From Desulfobacterium sp. (lineage in GTDB: Bacteria > Desulfobacterota > Desulfobacteria > Desulfobacterales > Desulfobacteraceae): a stretch of 64,000 nucleotides of DNA. The stretch is from positions 186,001-250,000 of the forward strand of contig JAQYWC010000054.1 in assembly GCA_030145245.1 (NCBI GenBank), given 5' to 3'. Position 1 is the first letter of the stretch. Every line of letters starts with the position of its first letter. Position numbers and translations under genes: made by a program. The notes beneath the pieces were generated by a model. It was not told the origin of the DNA. It searched no databases and saw only the letters and a list, made by a program, of their open reading frames with translations. Below are positions 63,415 through 64,000 of this stretch, piece after piece.

Positions 63415-63445
63415 AAGGCTCCCAGCGAGAAGCGCTGAGAGCCTT
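63415..63445 (-). terminator. terminator of tRNA-Gln copy 2
   Basis: Minus strand AAGGCTCTCAGCGCTT ... stem with GCTGGGAGCCTT followed by a T-run (A-run at 63411-63416). It is the counterpart of the hairpin at 57961. Confidence 0.85.
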
Positions 63446-63455
63446 ATGTGTTCTA

Positions 63456-63529
63456 TGGCTGGGTGACTAGGATTCGAACCTAGATTGACGGAGTCAGAGT
63501 CCGTAGTCCTGCCATTGGACGATCACCCA
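63456..63529 (-). tRNA. tRNA-Gln (CTG), copy 2
   Basis: A 74-base tRNA with the same acceptor, anticodon (CTG) and T-arm as the copy at 58002-58075. The flanking promoter and terminator are also duplicated, with small changes. Confidence 0.95.
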
Positions 63530-63545
63530 ATGAACTAATGAAGGC

Positions 63546-63574
63546 GTTATACCCCATGGATGAGGTGGCGTCAA
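63546..63574 (-). promoter_or_regulatory. promoter of tRNA-Gln copy 2
   Basis: Minus strand TTGACG (complement of 63569-63574), 17 bases, TATAAC (complement of 63546-63551), as for copy 1. Confidence 0.75.
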
Positions 63575-63666
63575 TAGGTAATTTTAAAAAAAATTGGTAA
63601 ATCTTAATGAATGTGATAATTTTAATTTAGGTCGTTTAAAATCCACCACATTTTGGGGAGGAAGCC

Positions 63667-63951
63667 ATGACGATAAAAGTTCTCATCAAACGGAGAATCA
63701 CGGAATCAAGAAGCAAGGAATTGAACCTGCTGTTTGTCAAGCTCAGAGCTCTTGCCATGCAGCAAGAGGGATACATTGGCGGAGAGACGTTGAATCGGCT
63801 CGATGCTCCTGGTGAGTCTCTTGTGATCAGCCGTTGGCAGAGCATTGAGGATTGGACCAGGTGGCTTGTCAGCAAGGAGAGGGCTGATATTCAGGGGGCT
63901 ATCGATGCATTGACCGACGCTGAAACGCGGTTTGAAGTTTACGGGAATTAG
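63667..63951 (+). CDS. antibiotic biosynthesis monooxygenase (ABM) domain protein
   Basis: A 94-residue dimeric ferredoxin-like protein of the ABM family: TIKVLIKRRITESRSKEL, QEGYIGGETLNRLDAPGE, LVISRWQSIEDWTRWL. Members act as small monooxygenases or heme-degrading or signal proteins. A GGGGAGGAAG ribosome-binding site precedes it. It is a single gene followed by a hairpin. Substrate unknown. Confidence 0.88.
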   Translation: MTIKVLIKRRITESRSKELNLLFVKLRALAMQQEGYIGGETLNRLDAPGESLVISRWQSIEDWTRWLVSKERADIQGAIDALTDAETRFEVYGN

Positions 63952-63960
63952 CAGGAAGGG

Positions 63961-63991
63961 GGCAGCAGCCCCTTGGTCAGGGGTTGCTGCC
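63961..63991 (+). terminator. hairpin after the ABM gene
   Basis: GGCAGCAGCCCCT / AGGGGTTGCTGCC with a short loop, directly after the ABM stop. The window ends too soon to see a T-run. Confidence 0.6.
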
Positions 63992-64000
63992 TCGTATATT

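Overview
The window looks like chromosomal DNA of a Gram-negative anaerobe of the Desulfobacterota, most likely a sulfate reducer of the Desulfobacteraceae type. This is inferred from gene content: an LptE lipoprotein, a futalosine hydrolase of the alternative menaquinone route, many PAS/receiver signalling proteins, and PAS proteins ending in a CASCKK/CPEC cysteine module. No rRNA gene or CRISPR array was seen.

Bases 1-23.5 kb are ordinary core genome. They hold the 3' part of leuS with lptE, rpsT (TTG start), a murJ / FtsB-like / TPR / rhodanese / MauE-like operon, a Ste24-type protease, an IHF-like protein, and purB between two signalling proteins that share a receiver plus DUF3369-type input (one a hybrid kinase, one an HD-GYP phosphodiesterase). 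Next come several small conserved genes and a long minus-strand operon ribF-def-fmt-rsmB-rpe-aroQ-mqnB-AI-2E transporter. Two tandem tRNA-Leu genes close this part at 23.6-23.9 kb.

Bases 24-60 kb are accessory. The centre (28.2-57.9 kb, all plus strand, tightly packed) is a headless contractile phage-tail-like (contractile injection system, CIS) locus in roughly phage Mu order: terminator-like protein, sheath, tube, chaperone-like protein, Mu gp43-like protein, a very long helical candidate tape measure, hub, spike, PAAR tip, gp25/W, J, I, then candidate fibre proteins. No capsid, terminase, lysis gene or AAA+ ATPase of the Afp15/ClpV type is visible. Two very large proteins lie in the middle. 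One combines NHL propellers with an HExxH metallopeptidase-like domain, the other about twelve NHL repeats with a GxSxG alpha/beta hydrolase. The gpI-like protein also carries a beta-propeller. These are the best candidates for cargo or surface-recognition modules and are the most novel part of the window.

The locus is bracketed by two related signalling genes (24.2-26.1 and 58.6-59.8 kb) and by two pairs of noncoding direct repeats of about 123 and 81 bp. It lies between the tRNA-Leu pair and a tRNA-Gln. A second copy of tRNA-Gln, with its own promoter and terminator, lies 5.4 kb further on, after a BBE-type flavoprotein and a periplasmic binding-like protein. The window ends with an ABM-domain protein. 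No intact integrase or transposase was found, so the island looks domesticated or old.
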